Part shown: positions 54,865 to 64,000 of the stretch, one piece after another
How the letters are laid out: every line of letters begins with the position of its first letter
Numbering within the stretch: position 1 is the first letter of the stretch
DNA from: Fontibacillus phaseoli
Lineage (GTDB): Bacteria > Bacillota > Bacilli > Paenibacillales > Paenibacillaceae
NCBI RefSeq assembly: GCF_003337355.1
Contig: NZ_QPJW01000014.1
Span: 1-64,000, forward strand
Length of the DNA: 64,000 nt
Reading direction: 5' to 3'
Notes under the pieces: model-generated
Seen by the model: the letters and a program-made list of their open reading frames with translations, nothing else
What the model was told of the DNA's origin: nothing
Database searches by the model: none
Translations under genes and position numbers: made by a program

Positions 54865-57800
54865 CGATTACAACTCCTTTCTTGTTGCCCTTGGCCGGTT
54901 TGCCTTCCCGGTGGCGGAACAGTCCGCTCATCCGGTTTTTGAACGATTCGATCAATTCATAAACGATAGGTACGACCACGAGGGTCAAAATCGTAGAGGT
55001 GACCAAGCCGCCGATGACGACCACGGCCATCCCTTTGGAAATAATCGTGCCTCCGTCGGTGAGTCCAAGCGCGAGCGGCAGCATGGCGATCGCCGTTACG
55101 ACCGCAGTCATAATGATCGGACGCAGGCGGATCATCCCCGCCTCAATCAGCGCATGGCGGACGGTGTAGCCTTCCTGGCGCAGCTGTTGCGTTCGATCGA
55201 TCAGCAGAATCGCGTTGGTTACGACGATCCCGATCAGCATCATGAAGCCGATAAGGGAGGTGATACTTAGCGATTCTCCTGTCACGAACAGGCCAATCAG
55301 TCCCCCGATGACCGCTAGCGGCAGCGAGAACAAGATTGCGAACGGTGCGCTGGTGTTGCCGAAGGAGACGACCATGATCAGATATACGATAAAGACTGCG
55401 GCAGCCATGGCGACAAACAACTGCGAGAAGCTTTTCCCGATTTCTTCGCTGACGCCGCCGATTTCGCGGTTCACGCCGTCTGGAAGCTCGACTTCGTCGA
55501 GGGCGAGTCCGACCTGGGCGCTAATGCCGCCCTTGTTTTGGCTGTCGATTTTGGCAGTGATCGTAATGACCTGCTCCTGATCCTCGCGCTGAATGCCGGA
55601 AGCCGCGTTGATGATGTTCAGCTCGGCGATCTCTTTTAAATAGACGACCGAACCGCTTGCCGTCTGGAACGGAATATTCCCGAGTTTGGACAAGCTGTTC
55701 ATATCGGTTTTATCCAATTCCAACGTGGTAGTATACGTCGTATTGTCCAGCTTCAAATCGCCGATCTCTTCCTTCATCAGCCAACTGGCGACCGTTTGCT
55801 GAGTGGCGGAGACGCTAAGTCCGTACTGTTGGGCTTTGCTCTGATCGACTTCGATCTGCAGCTCTTTCTTGGCATCGCTCAGTGAATCCTTCACCTCGCG
55901 CAGCTCCGGGAACTCCTTGAGCTTCTCTTTGAGGAGGGCCGAAGCTTCGGTCAGTTTGAGTAAGTCCTCACCTTTCACAGCATACTGGAAGTCCGCAGTT
56001 CCGGTCGAACCGCCCTCCATGGTACGGACATCCAACTCGGAACCGGGAGGGAGTTCCGCCAGAAGAAGTTCCTTGTATGTATCCCTCACCTGTTTGACGT
56101 CGCTGTCTTCGTTAACCTCCGTAAAAATCTGCGCTTTATAAGGCAATGGCTCGGTGGAACCCTCATCAAAACCTACCAGAGATTCGATAAAGGTGAACGT
56201 TCGGTTCCCTGCGGGATCCTTGGCATTCTTCAGAATATCCTCCATGTCCTTTACCTTGGCATCCATCGTTTCGAGAGAGGTTTCATACGGCATTTTGATG
56301 ACGTAATAAAACTCCCGCGGCGCTTCGCCTTCAGGAATCAGCGTTACCGACAGGAAAGGAACCGTGCCGATGACGGATACAATGAAAAGAACGAAGGCCA
56401 AAAGCAAGGTTTTGATGCGGTGGCGCAGCGTCAGTTCCAAAGAACGCCGGTAAAAATTCACCAGGCGGCCTTCCCTGCCTTCTTCGTGATGCTTGATTTT
56501 ATCCCCGCGCACGAGCAGCTTCGCCAGCATCGGTATGACCGTCAAAGCGACGAGCAGCGAGGCGAGCATCGCTGTAGCCAGCGTGATGGCAAACGGGCGG
56601 AACAATTGACCGGCCATCCCGCTGACCATGCCGAGCGGAGCGAATACACCGACGGTAGTCAACGTAGAGGACGTAATAGCGGCACTGACCTCCATCGTGG
56701 CTTTTTTGATGACGGACTCGCCGCGCTCTTGCGCTTTTTGCAAATGGGTGTAGATATTTTCGATGACGACGATACTGTCGTCCACCACGCGGCCGATCGC
56801 GATAAACATCCCGCCAAGCGTCAAAATGTTCAGGGAAATGTTCAGATAGTTCATGACGAGCAGCGTGATCAGAATTGAGAGTGGAATTGAAATCAAAACG
56901 ATGAGCGTCATCCGTATGTTGCGCAGGAACAGCAAAATCATCAGCGCCGCTAGCAGGGCACCGGTTAAGCCTTCCTTGAGCATGCCGTTAATCGACTTGC
57001 TTACTTCATCGGACGTATCGTAGATGGTCTTGAATTGAATGTCGGAATTTTGTGCCTGCCATTCCTTCATTAGTTGTTCGGTTCTATTGGCGAAATCGAC
57101 CGCGTTGGCATCGGATGCTTTATACAGCTGGATCCCGATCGCCGGCTTGTCGTCCAGGCGGGCTACATAACCCGATTCCGACACCGACTGGATCGTTCCC
57201 AGTTGCTTTAGACGTACGTTGATGCCTTGCGGCGTGGTCAGCTCCATGTTCTCCAGAGCGTAGACGCTGTCCGTTTCGCTTTTGATCCGGGCCATTAACT
57301 GATTGCCGTCGAGCTCGACGGCTCCCGCCGGGATGGAGCTGATATTCTGGCGCAGATTATTGGATACCAGCGGCGGCGTCAGCCCGTACGCGTTCAGCTT
57401 GTCGGCATCCAGCCGGATGCTGAGCGTCGTTTTGCGCGAGCCGATTTCATCCATATGGTCGTAGCCTGGAATCGACTGCAGTCCGGGTTTGATTTCATTC
57501 GCGAACCAATGGTCAAGCTCAGTTTGGCTCATGCCGTTTTCCGCGTAAATGGCAAAGTAATACGCCGGAATCGAAGAATAGCCGAAGGTCGCAACTTTCG
57601 GTGTGCTCGCCGAACTAGGCAACTCCACTTCCTGCAACAAGCTTTCGATATCCAGTTTTTTCTTCTCCGGATCCGATTTCTCGGTCAAATTCACGATAAT
57701 GGTTGAAAAGTTGTCGCTGGATGTGGACTGGAGCGAGGTAACGCCCTCCACATTGGCGATTTTTTTCTCCAGGGGCTTCGTCACCTGTTCCATGACATCG

Positions 57801-57970
57801 GCGGGAGATCCGGGATACTGTGTCGATATGAACACGAGGGGAATGGAAATGTCGGGCATGATTTCGGTCTTTAGATTACCTGCCGCATACATGCCCCCTC
57901 CAAACAGCATTGCGATCATAATGATGAGGGCCCCCACATTTTTCATGGAGAAGCTGGTGAGTTTGTTCAT
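54857..57970 (-). CDS. RND-type efflux transporter permease (HAE1/SwrC-like)
   Basis: 1037 residues, the standard RND length: twelve membrane segments in the 1+5+1+5 order and two large extracellular loops. The proton-relay Asp pair is in IGRVVDDSIVVIENIYTHL (about 405), with the TM10-type lysine region further on; FAITLATAMLASLLVALTVI and the conserved GGTIISKGMAVVVIGGLVT fit the family. It resembles Bacillus subtilis SwrC, which exports surfactin-like amphiphiles; the substrate here is unknown. It is translated 99 bases after the sensor kinase gene and coupled to the adaptor gene. Confidence 0.96.
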   Translation of the reverse strand: MNKLTSFSMKNVGALIIMIAMLFGGGMYAAGNLKTEIMPDISIPLVFISTQYPGSPADVMEQVTKPLEKKIANVEGVTSLQSTSSDNFSTIIVNLTEKSDPEKKKLDIESLLQEVELPSSASTPKVATFGYSSIPAYYFAIYAENGMSQTELDHWFANEIKPGLQSIPGYDHMDEIGSRKTTLSIRLDADKLNAYGLTPPLVSNNLRQNISSIPAGAVELDGNQLMARIKSETDSVYALENMELTTPQGINVRLKQLGTIQSVSESGYVARLDDKPAIGIQLYKASDANAVDFANRTEQLMKEWQAQNSDIQFKTIYDTSDEVSKSINGMLKEGLTGALLAALMILLFLRNIRMTLIVLISIPLSILITLLVMNYLNISLNILTLGGMFIAIGRVVDDSIVVIENIYTHLQKAQERGESVIKKATMEVSAAITSSTLTTVGVFAPLGMVSGMAGQLFRPFAITLATAMLASLLVALTVIPMLAKLLVRGDKIKHHEEGREGRLVNFYRRSLELTLRHRIKTLLLAFVLFIVSVIGTVPFLSVTLIPEGEAPREFYYVIKMPYETSLETMDAKVKDMEDILKNAKDPAGNRTFTFIESLVGFDEGSTEPLPYKAQIFTEVNEDSDVKQVRDTYKELLLAELPPGSELDVRTMEGGSTGTADFQYAVKGEDLLKLTEASALLKEKLKEFPELREVKDSLSDAKKELQIEVDQSKAQQYGLSVSATQQTVASWLMKEEIGDLKLDNTTYTTTLELDKTDMNSLSKLGNIPFQTASGSVVYLKEIAELNIINAASGIQREDQEQVITITAKIDSQNKGGISAQVGLALDEVELPDGVNREIGGVSEEIGKSFSQLFVAMAAAVFIVYLIMVVSFGNTSAPFAILFSLPLAVIGGLIGLFVTGESLSITSLIGFMMLIGIVVTNAILLIDRTQQLRQEGYTVRHALIEAGMIRLRPIIMTAVVTAIAMLPLALGLTDGGTIISKGMAVVVIGGLVTSTILTLVVVPIVYELIESFKNRMSGLFRHREGKPAKGNKKGVVIDE

Positions 57971-58069
57971 GGCAATCCTCCTATCTAAAAGAAGATTATC
58001 GGATGATTGTGAACTGAATGTGAATTGGATTTATTTTCATGAAATAATGCATGGTTTTGCAGTCTGCTT

Positions 58070-59449
58070 TCATATTTCTTTGGATGAATTTAAACTGTAA
58101 TAGGGAAGGGTGACCACGATCGTGGTTCCTTGGCCCGGCTGGCTGTGAACATGGATGCGGCCGCGGTGCAGGTCGATCATTTTTTTGACGATGGCGAGCC
58201 CCAGACCGTTGCCGTTTTGACTTCGGTTGCGGGAGGGATCGGCTTTATAAAATCTTTCGAAAATATGCGGCTGATCCTCCGCGGGAATGCCGATGCCGCT
58301 GTCCTTGAAGGTCACGACAACTTTATGAACCTCCTGGCGGAGAAGAATGGAGATATTCCCGCCCTCGGGGGTGAACTTCAGACTGTTGCCGAGCAGGTTG
58401 ATCCATACCTGATTCAGCCCGTCGCTGTCACCCTTGATGACTACGGCCGGCAGATGGAGGTCGATGTCGATGGATTTGGCCGACCATTGCGGCTCAAAGC
58501 CGATGACGATTTGCCGGATCTGCTCATCCAGCCGGAAAGCTTCGGGCTGAAAAGGATGATGCTCGGACTCCAGCGACGCGAGCTTGAGCAGGTTGTCGCC
58601 CATACGGGACATCCGTTCGCTCTCCGCGATGATGATGTCCAGAGACCGCTCCCGATCCTTGGGTTCCAGGGTTTCGTCTTTGAGTGCCTTGGCAAATCCG
58701 CGGATAGAGGTTAGCGGTGACTGGATTTCATGCGACACGTTGGAAACGAAGTCTTGCCGCATTTGCTCCATCTGCTGCAGTTGCTGGCGCATTTCGTCAA
58801 AGTTTTTGACCAGTACGCCGAGCTCGTCCTTACGCCGGACCTTGAGGTCGGTGCTGAAATCCCCCCGGGCCATCCGCTTGGTCGCTTCCGTCATTTTACG
58901 CAGCGGCAGGATCAGAAAAGTGGCTTCTACGGTAAAGAACAGGCTTCCGCCGATCAGCACGATCCCGATCATCGTCAGGAGCATGTTGTTGACCGGGTAG
59001 CCGATCTGGTCGGACGAACCCGGCTGAATGAACATGGCATACACTTCCCCTTGATGCTCAAAGTGAAATCCGACATACATGAAATTGTCCTCGATTTCTC
59101 CGCGTACGGTTTCTCCCCGCAGCACGCGCTCGACCAGGGCCTTGCTGACAAAAGACTCCGCCCCCGCCTGGTAGCCGTAAGTTTCGCGGTTGAATTTTTC
59201 ATTGTAAATTTCGAAGCTGATGGAGTGCACCAGTTCTTTGATATCATCCATAACGAGCGAGCGTTTATCGAATCCCGTCCGTTCAAAAATCCGGACGAGG
59301 CTTTCCCCCAGGCGAATCAAATACGTTTCGGTCTGCTTGTTTACCGATTTCTCGTAAACATAGCCGGTAATTATGGCCGACGTAAGCAGGCTGACGATGA
59401 TCGCGGATAAGAACATCAGGACGATGCGGATATACAGCGACTTGATCAT
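58070..59449 (-). CDS. Sensor histidine kinase of the efflux cassette
   Basis: 459 residues. Membrane segment 1 at about 8-30, an extracellular sensor of about 130 residues, segment 2 at about 165-187, HAMP (about 190-240), HisKA with NVSHEIQSPLTSIRGFAKAL (about 245; phospho-accepting His, with Q in place of the usual R/L), then the ATP-binding domain with NLLGNSLKFTPEGG (N box), FKDSGIGIPAEDQ (G1), FERFYKADPSR (F box) and GNGLGLAIV (G2). Start codon overlaps the regulator stop by 4 bases. Likely senses membrane damage or an exported compound, which is inference. Confidence 0.94.
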   Translation of the reverse strand: MIKSLYIRIVLMFLSAIIVSLLTSAIITGYVYEKSVNKQTETYLIRLGESLVRIFERTGFDKRSLVMDDIKELVHSISFEIYNEKFNRETYGYQAGAESFVSKALVERVLRGETVRGEIEDNFMYVGFHFEHQGEVYAMFIQPGSSDQIGYPVNNMLLTMIGIVLIGGSLFFTVEATFLILPLRKMTEATKRMARGDFSTDLKVRRKDELGVLVKNFDEMRQQLQQMEQMRQDFVSNVSHEIQSPLTSIRGFAKALKDETLEPKDRERSLDIIIAESERMSRMGDNLLKLASLESEHHPFQPEAFRLDEQIRQIVIGFEPQWSAKSIDIDLHLPAVVIKGDSDGLNQVWINLLGNSLKFTPEGGNISILLRQEVHKVVVTFKDSGIGIPAEDQPHIFERFYKADPSRNRSQNGNGLGLAIVKKMIDLHRGRIHVHSQPGQGTTIVVTLPYYSLNSSKEI

Positions 59450-60126
59450 TTGAAAACCTCGATCCGGTACCCCAGCCCGTAAATCGTTTCGATCCGGAAC
59501 GACGGGGGGTCGTCATAGGCGAACCGCTCCCTTAACCGCTTGATATGGACATCGACGGTCCGATCGTCCCCACTGTAATCCGAACCCCAGATTTGCAGGA
59601 TCAATTGCTCGCGCGTAAAAATCTGCCCGGGGTAACTGCCCAGCTTGAACAGCAGCTCAAATTCCTTGGGAGGCAGGGTCAGTTCCTGCGAGTCCCGGAT
59701 AACCTTATAAGTTTGGCGGTTCAGCCAAAGTTGTCCCAATTGAATGCTCTGCGAGGCCGAAATCCGGTACCGCTTGAGCAACGCTTTAATGCGGATGACC
59801 AATTCGATCGGATCGAACGGTTTGACCAGGTAATCATCGGTGCCGAGGTTAAAGGCCTTGACCTTTTGCCCGGTCTCCCCCTTGGCCGTCACCATCAGCA
59901 GGGGCGTATCCGGATACAGCTTCCGCAGCTCCTCACAGAGTTCCCAGCCGTCCATCACCGGCATCATAATATCGAGAACCACGAGATCGGCCGGTGTTTG
60001 CGCCATCAGTTCCAGTGCTTCCCGGCCATCGGCGGCCTGCCTGGAATCCAAGCCCTCCCTGGTTAAATACAGACAAATCAGTTTCCGAATGTCCGCATCG
60101 TCATCCACTACCAAAATGCTTGTCAT
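59446..60126 (-). CDS. Response regulator of the efflux cassette (OmpR/PhoB type)
   Basis: 226 residues. Receiver domain MTSILVVDDDADIRKLICL with the acidic pair, phosphorylated Asp in DLVVLDIMMPVMDGWEL (about 51), Thr in LLMVTAKGETG and Lys in DDYLVKPFDP. The winged-helix output domain (about 130-226) has YPGQIFTREQLILQIWGSDY and DDRTVDVHIKRLRERFA. First gene of the minus-strand cassette RR-kinase-RND-adaptor and divergent from walR, with which it shares a 197-base upstream region. Confidence 0.95.
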   Translation of the reverse strand: MTSILVVDDDADIRKLICLYLTREGLDSRQAADGREALELMAQTPADLVVLDIMMPVMDGWELCEELRKLYPDTPLLMVTAKGETGQKVKAFNLGTDDYLVKPFDPIELVIRIKALLKRYRISASQSIQLGQLWLNRQTYKVIRDSQELTLPPKEFELLFKLGSYPGQIFTREQLILQIWGSDYSGDDRTVDVHIKRLRERFAYDDPPSFRIETIYGLGYRIEVFK

Positions 60127-60323
60127 TTGCCAAAGTTTCCCCTCTCCATGTAGGCACCAAAATCTTCAAATTTATTCTATCCCTAGATTAACAGTAGGAG
60201 GGAGAGGGTTTCAATACATTTCGGCGGGTGCCGCTTCCTGGAAGCCGATGGATGATGCGGCTCCCGATATGGTAGAATAGAGTAAGATCGACCAAGCCTG
60301 AAAGTTTGGGGTGAATAGATAGC

Positions 60324-61037
60324 ATGCAAGGGAAAATTCTGGTCGTTGACGATGAACGGCCCATCGCGGATATTTTGAAGTTTAATCTGGAAAAAGAGGG
60401 CTACGAGGTCATTCTCGCCTTCGATGGAATCGAAGCGGTGGAACTCGCTTATTCGGAGCAACCCGACTTGATTCTGCTCGACCTGATGCTGCCCGGCAAG
60501 GACGGCATGGACGTATGCAGAGAGGTGCGGGCCAAGCTGCAAACCCCGATCATCATGCTGACGGCCAAGGACGGAGAGATCGACAAGGTGCTGGGTCTCG
60601 AACTTGGCGCGGATGATTATGTCACCAAGCCGTTCAGCACGCGGGAACTGTTGGCCCGGGTGAAGGCCCAGATGCGGCGGCAGCAGAAGCCCGTGGCGCT
60701 GGAGGGACCGGAGGAGCGGCAGGGGATCAGCCTGTTTGAGCTGTTTATCGATACGGATACTTATACGGTATACAAGAACGGCGAGCCGCTCGACCTGACT
60801 CACCGGGAATTTGAGCTGGTCCACTATCTGGTGAGAAACGCCGGGAAAGTGATGACCCGTGAACATCTGCTGCAAGCGGTATGGGGATTCGAATACTTCG
60901 GCGACGTGCGTACGGTCGATGTGACCATCCGCCGGTTGCGGGAAAAAATCGAGAAGGACCCGAGCAAGCCGGAATATATTTTGACCCGGCGCGGTCTCGG
61001 TTATATGATGCGAAGCTCCAAGGCGGGTGGGTTCTAG
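60324..61037 (+). CDS. walR: Response regulator WalR (YycF)
   Basis: 237 residues. Receiver [20 protein letters not shown] with Asp in [16 protein letters not shown] (about 53), Thr in [12 protein letters not shown], Lys in [19 protein letters not shown]; output domain with [18 protein letters not shown] and [20 protein letters not shown]. WalR is the usually essential regulator of autolysins and wall metabolism. An extended -10 (TGGTAGAAT, 60270-60278) lies upstream. The order walR-walK-yycH is conserved in Firmicutes. walK begins 2 bases after the stop. Confidence 0.97.
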   Translation: MQGKILVVDDERPIADILKFNLEKEGYEVILAFDGIEAVELAYSEQPDLILLDLMLPGKDGMDVCREVRAKLQTPIIMLTAKDGEIDKVLGLELGADDYVTKPFSTRELLARVKAQMRRQQKPVALEGPEERQGISLFELFIDTDTYTVYKNGEPLDLTHREFELVHYLVRNAGKVMTREHLLQAVWGFEYFGDVRTVDVTIRRLREKIEKDPSKPEYILTRRGLGYMMRSSKAGGF

Positions 61038-61039
61038 CC

Positions 61040-62863
61040 ATGAAGCTGCCCTCCTTTTTCCGCACCATCCAGGCAAAGCTGATCATCATTTATGTGTTGC
61101 TGATCTTGATCGCGATGCAGTTGATCGGGGTCTATTTCGTGAGCGCGATGAAGACGTCGCTGACGAGCAATTTCACGAAGGAATTGCAGGAACGGGCGGA
61201 ACTTCTTTCCGTGCTGGCAGCACAGAACCTGGGGGTGACCGGGGATTCGGCGGAGGAATCGCTGGAAAATTTGCGCGTGCTGGTGAACAATTTGTTCAAC
61301 ATCAACGGCGCGGAAATTCAGGTGCTGGATGCCGGCGGCAAGGTGCTGACGACGTCCAAGCCGTCGCATGCCGATTACGTCGGCACGAAGAATACGCAGA
61401 CTGTGGTTAACCGGGCTTTGCAGGGGATCCGGGACAATGAGGAATATATTATCGACGAAGATAATATCCGCAAAAAGGTCGTAGCCAAGCCGGTGGTCAA
61501 CGACGGGAAAATCGTCGGCGCGATCTATATCGCGGCCTCGATGAACGAGCTGTACGATACGATGGAGCGGATTAATAATATTTTTATTTCGGGGATATTG
61601 CTGGCGCTCGGCTTGACGGCGGTACTGGGCGTAATTCTGGCGCACACGATCACTTCGCCGATCAAGGAGTTGACCCGGCGGGCTACGGCGGTGGCTGAAG
61701 GGGAATTCCACCAGAAGATGCCGGTGCTCGGGAACGATGAGATCGGGCAACTCAGCAAAGCTTTTAACTATATGACGAGCCGTCTTCGCGACGCGCTGGC
61801 CCAGAACGAAGAGGAGAAGGAGAAGCTGGCCTCGATCCTCACGAACATGAGCGACGGGGTCATCGCGACCGACGAGAGCGGGAAGATCATTCTAATGAAT
61901 CGCCGGGCGGGCGAGATGCTGCGCATCGAAGAGGAACTGACGGGAAGCAGGGACATGATCTCGCTATTGCATCTGTCGCCGGAGGAACGCGAGATTTTCC
62001 GGCAGGGAACGATGCATTCCACGATCCTGGAAATTGAGACGCCGGAGGGGGACACGTTCCTCATCCGCGTGACGTTTACACCGATTCATCGGCGGGAGAT
62101 CGGTATCGTGGGAACGATCGCCGTGCTTCAGGACGTCACGGAGCAGGAGCAGTTGGAAGCGTCGCGGCGGGAGTTCGTGGCTAACGTGTCGCACGAACTG
62201 CGCACGCCGCTGACGACGATCAAGAGCTACACGGAAGCGCTGGAGGACGGCGCCATGGAGGACCCGGAACTGGGTCCGAAATTCGCCTCCGTCATCCAGA
62301 ATCAGACCGAGCGGATGATCCGCCTTGTGACCGATCTGCTGCATCTTTCGCGGCTGGACTCGAAGGAAGCGTTGCTGCGCAAGCAACCGGTCTCCGTGAT
62401 GGAGATGCTGGAAGAGGTGACCGACCGGTTTTCTTTTCAAATGCAGGAAAAAGACATCAAGCCGTCTCTTTTTATCGGGAATAGCGTAGGTTCAGCCTGG
62501 TTGGACAGGGACCAGATCGACCAAGTGCTGGACAATTTGATCTCCAATGCGATGAAATATACGCCGGAAGGCGGTACCATTGGCATCGAGGCCAGAACAG
62601 CGGACGACGGGGCGCTCGCCATTTCCGTGCAGGATAACGGGATCGGGATTCCGAAGAAAGACCTGGACCGGATTTTTGAACGTTTTTATCGGGTGGACAA
62701 GGCCCGTTCGCGAAATATGGGCGGGACGGGACTCGGCCTGTCCATTGCCCGGGAAATTGTTAAAGCGCACGGCGGGACGATCTCGCTGCAATCGGAGCTG
62801 GGCAAAGGCACCAAGGTGACCTTTACGTTGCCGCGGCATGAACAAGGAGGCGACCGGCGATGA
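61040..62863 (+). CDS. walK: Sensor histidine kinase WalK (YycG)
   Basis: 607 residues from the ATG at 61040; the open frame continues upstream inside walR but the family begins MKLPSFFRTIQAKLIIIYVL. Membrane segment 1 (about 13-34), extracellular PAS-like domain, segment 2 (about 183-203), HAMP (HTITSPIKELTRRATAVAEG), cytoplasmic PAS (about 260-370), HisKA NVSHELRTPLTTIKSYTEAL with the phospho-accepting His, and an ATPase domain with NLISNAMKYTPEGG, VQDNGIGIPKKD and GGTGLGLSIAREI. It senses cell-wall state (lipid II or wall turnover in relatives). Overlaps yycH by 4 bases. Confidence 0.97.
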   Translation: MKLPSFFRTIQAKLIIIYVLLILIAMQLIGVYFVSAMKTSLTSNFTKELQERAELLSVLAAQNLGVTGDSAEESLENLRVLVNNLFNINGAEIQVLDAGGKVLTTSKPSHADYVGTKNTQTVVNRALQGIRDNEEYIIDEDNIRKKVVAKPVVNDGKIVGAIYIAASMNELYDTMERINNIFISGILLALGLTAVLGVILAHTITSPIKELTRRATAVAEGEFHQKMPVLGNDEIGQLSKAFNYMTSRLRDALAQNEEEKEKLASILTNMSDGVIATDESGKIILMNRRAGEMLRIEEELTGSRDMISLLHLSPEEREIFRQGTMHSTILEIETPEGDTFLIRVTFTPIHRREIGIVGTIAVLQDVTEQEQLEASRREFVANVSHELRTPLTTIKSYTEALEDGAMEDPELGPKFASVIQNQTERMIRLVTDLLHLSRLDSKEALLRKQPVSVMEMLEEVTDRFSFQMQEKDIKPSLFIGNSVGSAWLDRDQIDQVLDNLISNAMKYTPEGGTIGIEARTADDGALAISVQDNGIGIPKKDLDRIFERFYRVDKARSRNMGGTGLGLSIAREIVKAHGGTISLQSELGKGTKVTFTLPRHEQGGDRR

Positions 62864-64000
62864 AGGAAAGATTAAAATCGCTGATGCTTGCCCTGCTGGT
62901 CGTGTGCAGCCTGGTGCAGAGCTATTTTCTTATCTATCGGCTGCCGGGAAACGACCCGGTGGTCAAAACGGAAAGCGATTATATCAAGACGGAAAATATG
63001 GGTCAGGAAGCCGAAGCGGAAGATATGCTGTTTCCGTCGCAGATCGCCGTGCATTTGGGAGAAAACCGCCACACGGTATTTTATCCGGACTCCGCTTTCT
63101 ATAACTTGATTTACTCTCGGCTGAAGGGGCGGCAGTTCGACGGATTCCAGCGTTATGCGGTGGAGAATCTGAACTGGACCGACATCCGCGGCCGTTATGC
63201 CGGAATTGAACTGCAATTCGGCGATGGAATGCCGGTTGCGTTGCTGCAGAAAGTGATGCAGATCGCTCCAGATCCGCTGTTTGAAGGGGAAAGTATCAGC
63301 CGGGTGCTGATTTATAACTCCGAAAATGAGGATCAGGTGCGGGTGTTCTTTTTTAGCTCCCAAGGGGATGTCGTGTATGAAGCGACGAAAGCCGATTTAA
63401 CGGTACAAGATGTGCGGCAGCAGGTGGATTTCGGTAAAGATTGGGTGCCTTATACGCTGGTGAACGGGTACTACATTCCGGAGAAGCCGATTCATATGGT
63501 GGAGACGGGACAGAATATCGGGCTCTTTTCCACGGATCAGATGCAGAGCAGCTTATTCTTCGATCCGAGCATTACGCGCTATATCCGCGAAAAAGACGGC
63601 TCCGAGATTTACACGGACAGCAAACGGAGCTTGCAGGTAAAGCAGAACCGGAATTGGATCAATTACACCGATCCGGCCGCTCCGGCGGCAGGCGAGAACA
63701 ATCCCGGAAAGAATGTGCTGTCCGCCGTTGATTTTGTAAATCAGCACGGGGGCTGGAACGGCCAATACCGACTGAAGCAAACCGAGGACACCGGAAGCGA
63801 GCAGCATACGGTAGTGTTCCAGCAGTATTACGGGGAAGGGCAATTCGGCGCTTTTCCGATTATCGATATGTCCTCGTTCCATTACGGCGAGATTACCTTG
63901 GAAATGCGGCAGGGCACGATCACGGGGTATGAACGCTCACTGATCTATTCTACCGAAGGGTTCTGGAATAAAAAAATGGTCGAGCTGCCAGGCGGGGAAG
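62860..64000 (+). CDS. yycH: WalK regulatory protein YycH (3' end beyond the window)
   Basis: About 380 residues are present and the frame is open to the last base, so the gene is cut by the window end. ATG follows AAGGAGGCGACCGGC and overlaps the walK stop. One N-terminal membrane segment (LKSLMLALLVVCSLVQSYFL) anchors a large extracellular part; HLGENRHTVFYPDSAFYNLI and FVNQHGGWNGQYRL fit the YycH pattern. In Bacillus subtilis YycH and YycI bind WalK and restrain it. yycI should follow just outside the window. Confidence 0.9.
   Translation, partial: MKERLKSLMLALLVVCSLVQSYFLIYRLPGNDPVVKTESDYIKTENMGQEAEAEDMLFPSQIAVHLGENRHTVFYPDSAFYNLIYSRLKGRQFDGFQRYAVENLNWTDIRGRYAGIELQFGDGMPVALLQKVMQIAPDPLFEGESISRVLIYNSENEDQVRVFFFSSQGDVVYEATKADLTVQDVRQQVDFGKDWVPYTLVNGYYIPEKPIHMVETGQNIGLFSTDQMQSSLFFDPSITRYIREKDGSEIYTDSKRSLQVKQNRNWINYTDPAAPAAGENNPGKNVLSAVDFVNQHGGWNGQYRLKQTEDTGSEQHTVVFQQYYGEGQFGAFPIIDMSSFHYGEITLEMRQGTITGYERSLIYSTEGFWNKKMVELPGGE

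Overview
The window is a near-origin segment of the chromosome of a low-to-mid G+C, endospore-forming Firmicute, most likely Paenibacillaceae (Paenibacillus or a close relative). Reasons: the conserved Bacillales order rpmH-rnpA-yidC-jag-mnmE-mnmG-rsmG-noc-parA-parB and dnaA-dnaN-yaaA-recF-remB-gyrB-gyrA-rrn; the sporulation-linked genes yyaC, yheC/D and yidC/spoIIIJ; strong AGGAGG ribosome binding sites; and many TTG/GTG starts. No species is claimed.

Left arm (1-12.1 kb, almost all minus strand): the 5' end of a 16S rRNA gene with its promoter, an HD-GYP gene, gyrA, a reversed YheC/YheD-type ATP-grasp gene sitting between gyrA and gyrB, then gyrB, remB, recF, yaaA, dnaN and dnaA. The origin has two parts around dnaA. 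One lies between dnaA and dnaN and has a DnaA box, a GC clamp, DnaA-trios and an AT-rich stretch. The other is a DnaA-box cluster upstream of dnaA that overlaps its promoter.

The most unusual point of layout: a complete gluconate operon (gnd-gntR-gntP-gntK, 12.6-17.3 kb) lies between the dnaA-side DnaA boxes and rpmH, genes that are normally neighbours across one origin intergenic region. A second cluster of DnaA-box-like sites remains on the rpmH side, so the ancestral box region looks split. The gnt promoter has a GntR-type palindrome and a CcpA cre-like site, and a strong terminator separates the operon from the origin.

Right arm (17.6-35.6 kb, mostly plus): ribosomal protein, RNase P, membrane insertase, tRNA modification and chromosome partition genes. 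Two parS sites are present, one intergenic and one inside parB. A 690-base gene-free stretch before mnmE carries an array of C/TTC/G palindromes. The noc leader can fold into a three-way junction that I do not recognise. Then follow a cysteine-desulfurase-like gene, DUF4446, yyaC, DUF3343, mscS, DUF951, tRNA-Ser(CGA), a small yjzC gene missed by long-ORF searches, a secreted RCC1-repeat protein, and rpsF-ssb-rpsR.

35.6-64 kb: an oppABCDF peptide uptake operon with a 500-base leader; an LCP cell-wall ligase; a CBS protein; a MazG-like protein; yybS-gdpP-rplI-dnaB; purA with PurBox-like sequences; a Gly/Ser-rich membrane protein; an M23 LysM/G5 peptidase; and the walR-walK-yycH cell-wall operon (yycH is cut by the window end). 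Between the M23 gene and walR a four-gene minus-strand cassette (response regulator, sensor kinase, RND permease, membrane-fusion lipoprotein) runs against the prevailing direction and looks like an inserted, self-regulated efflux module.
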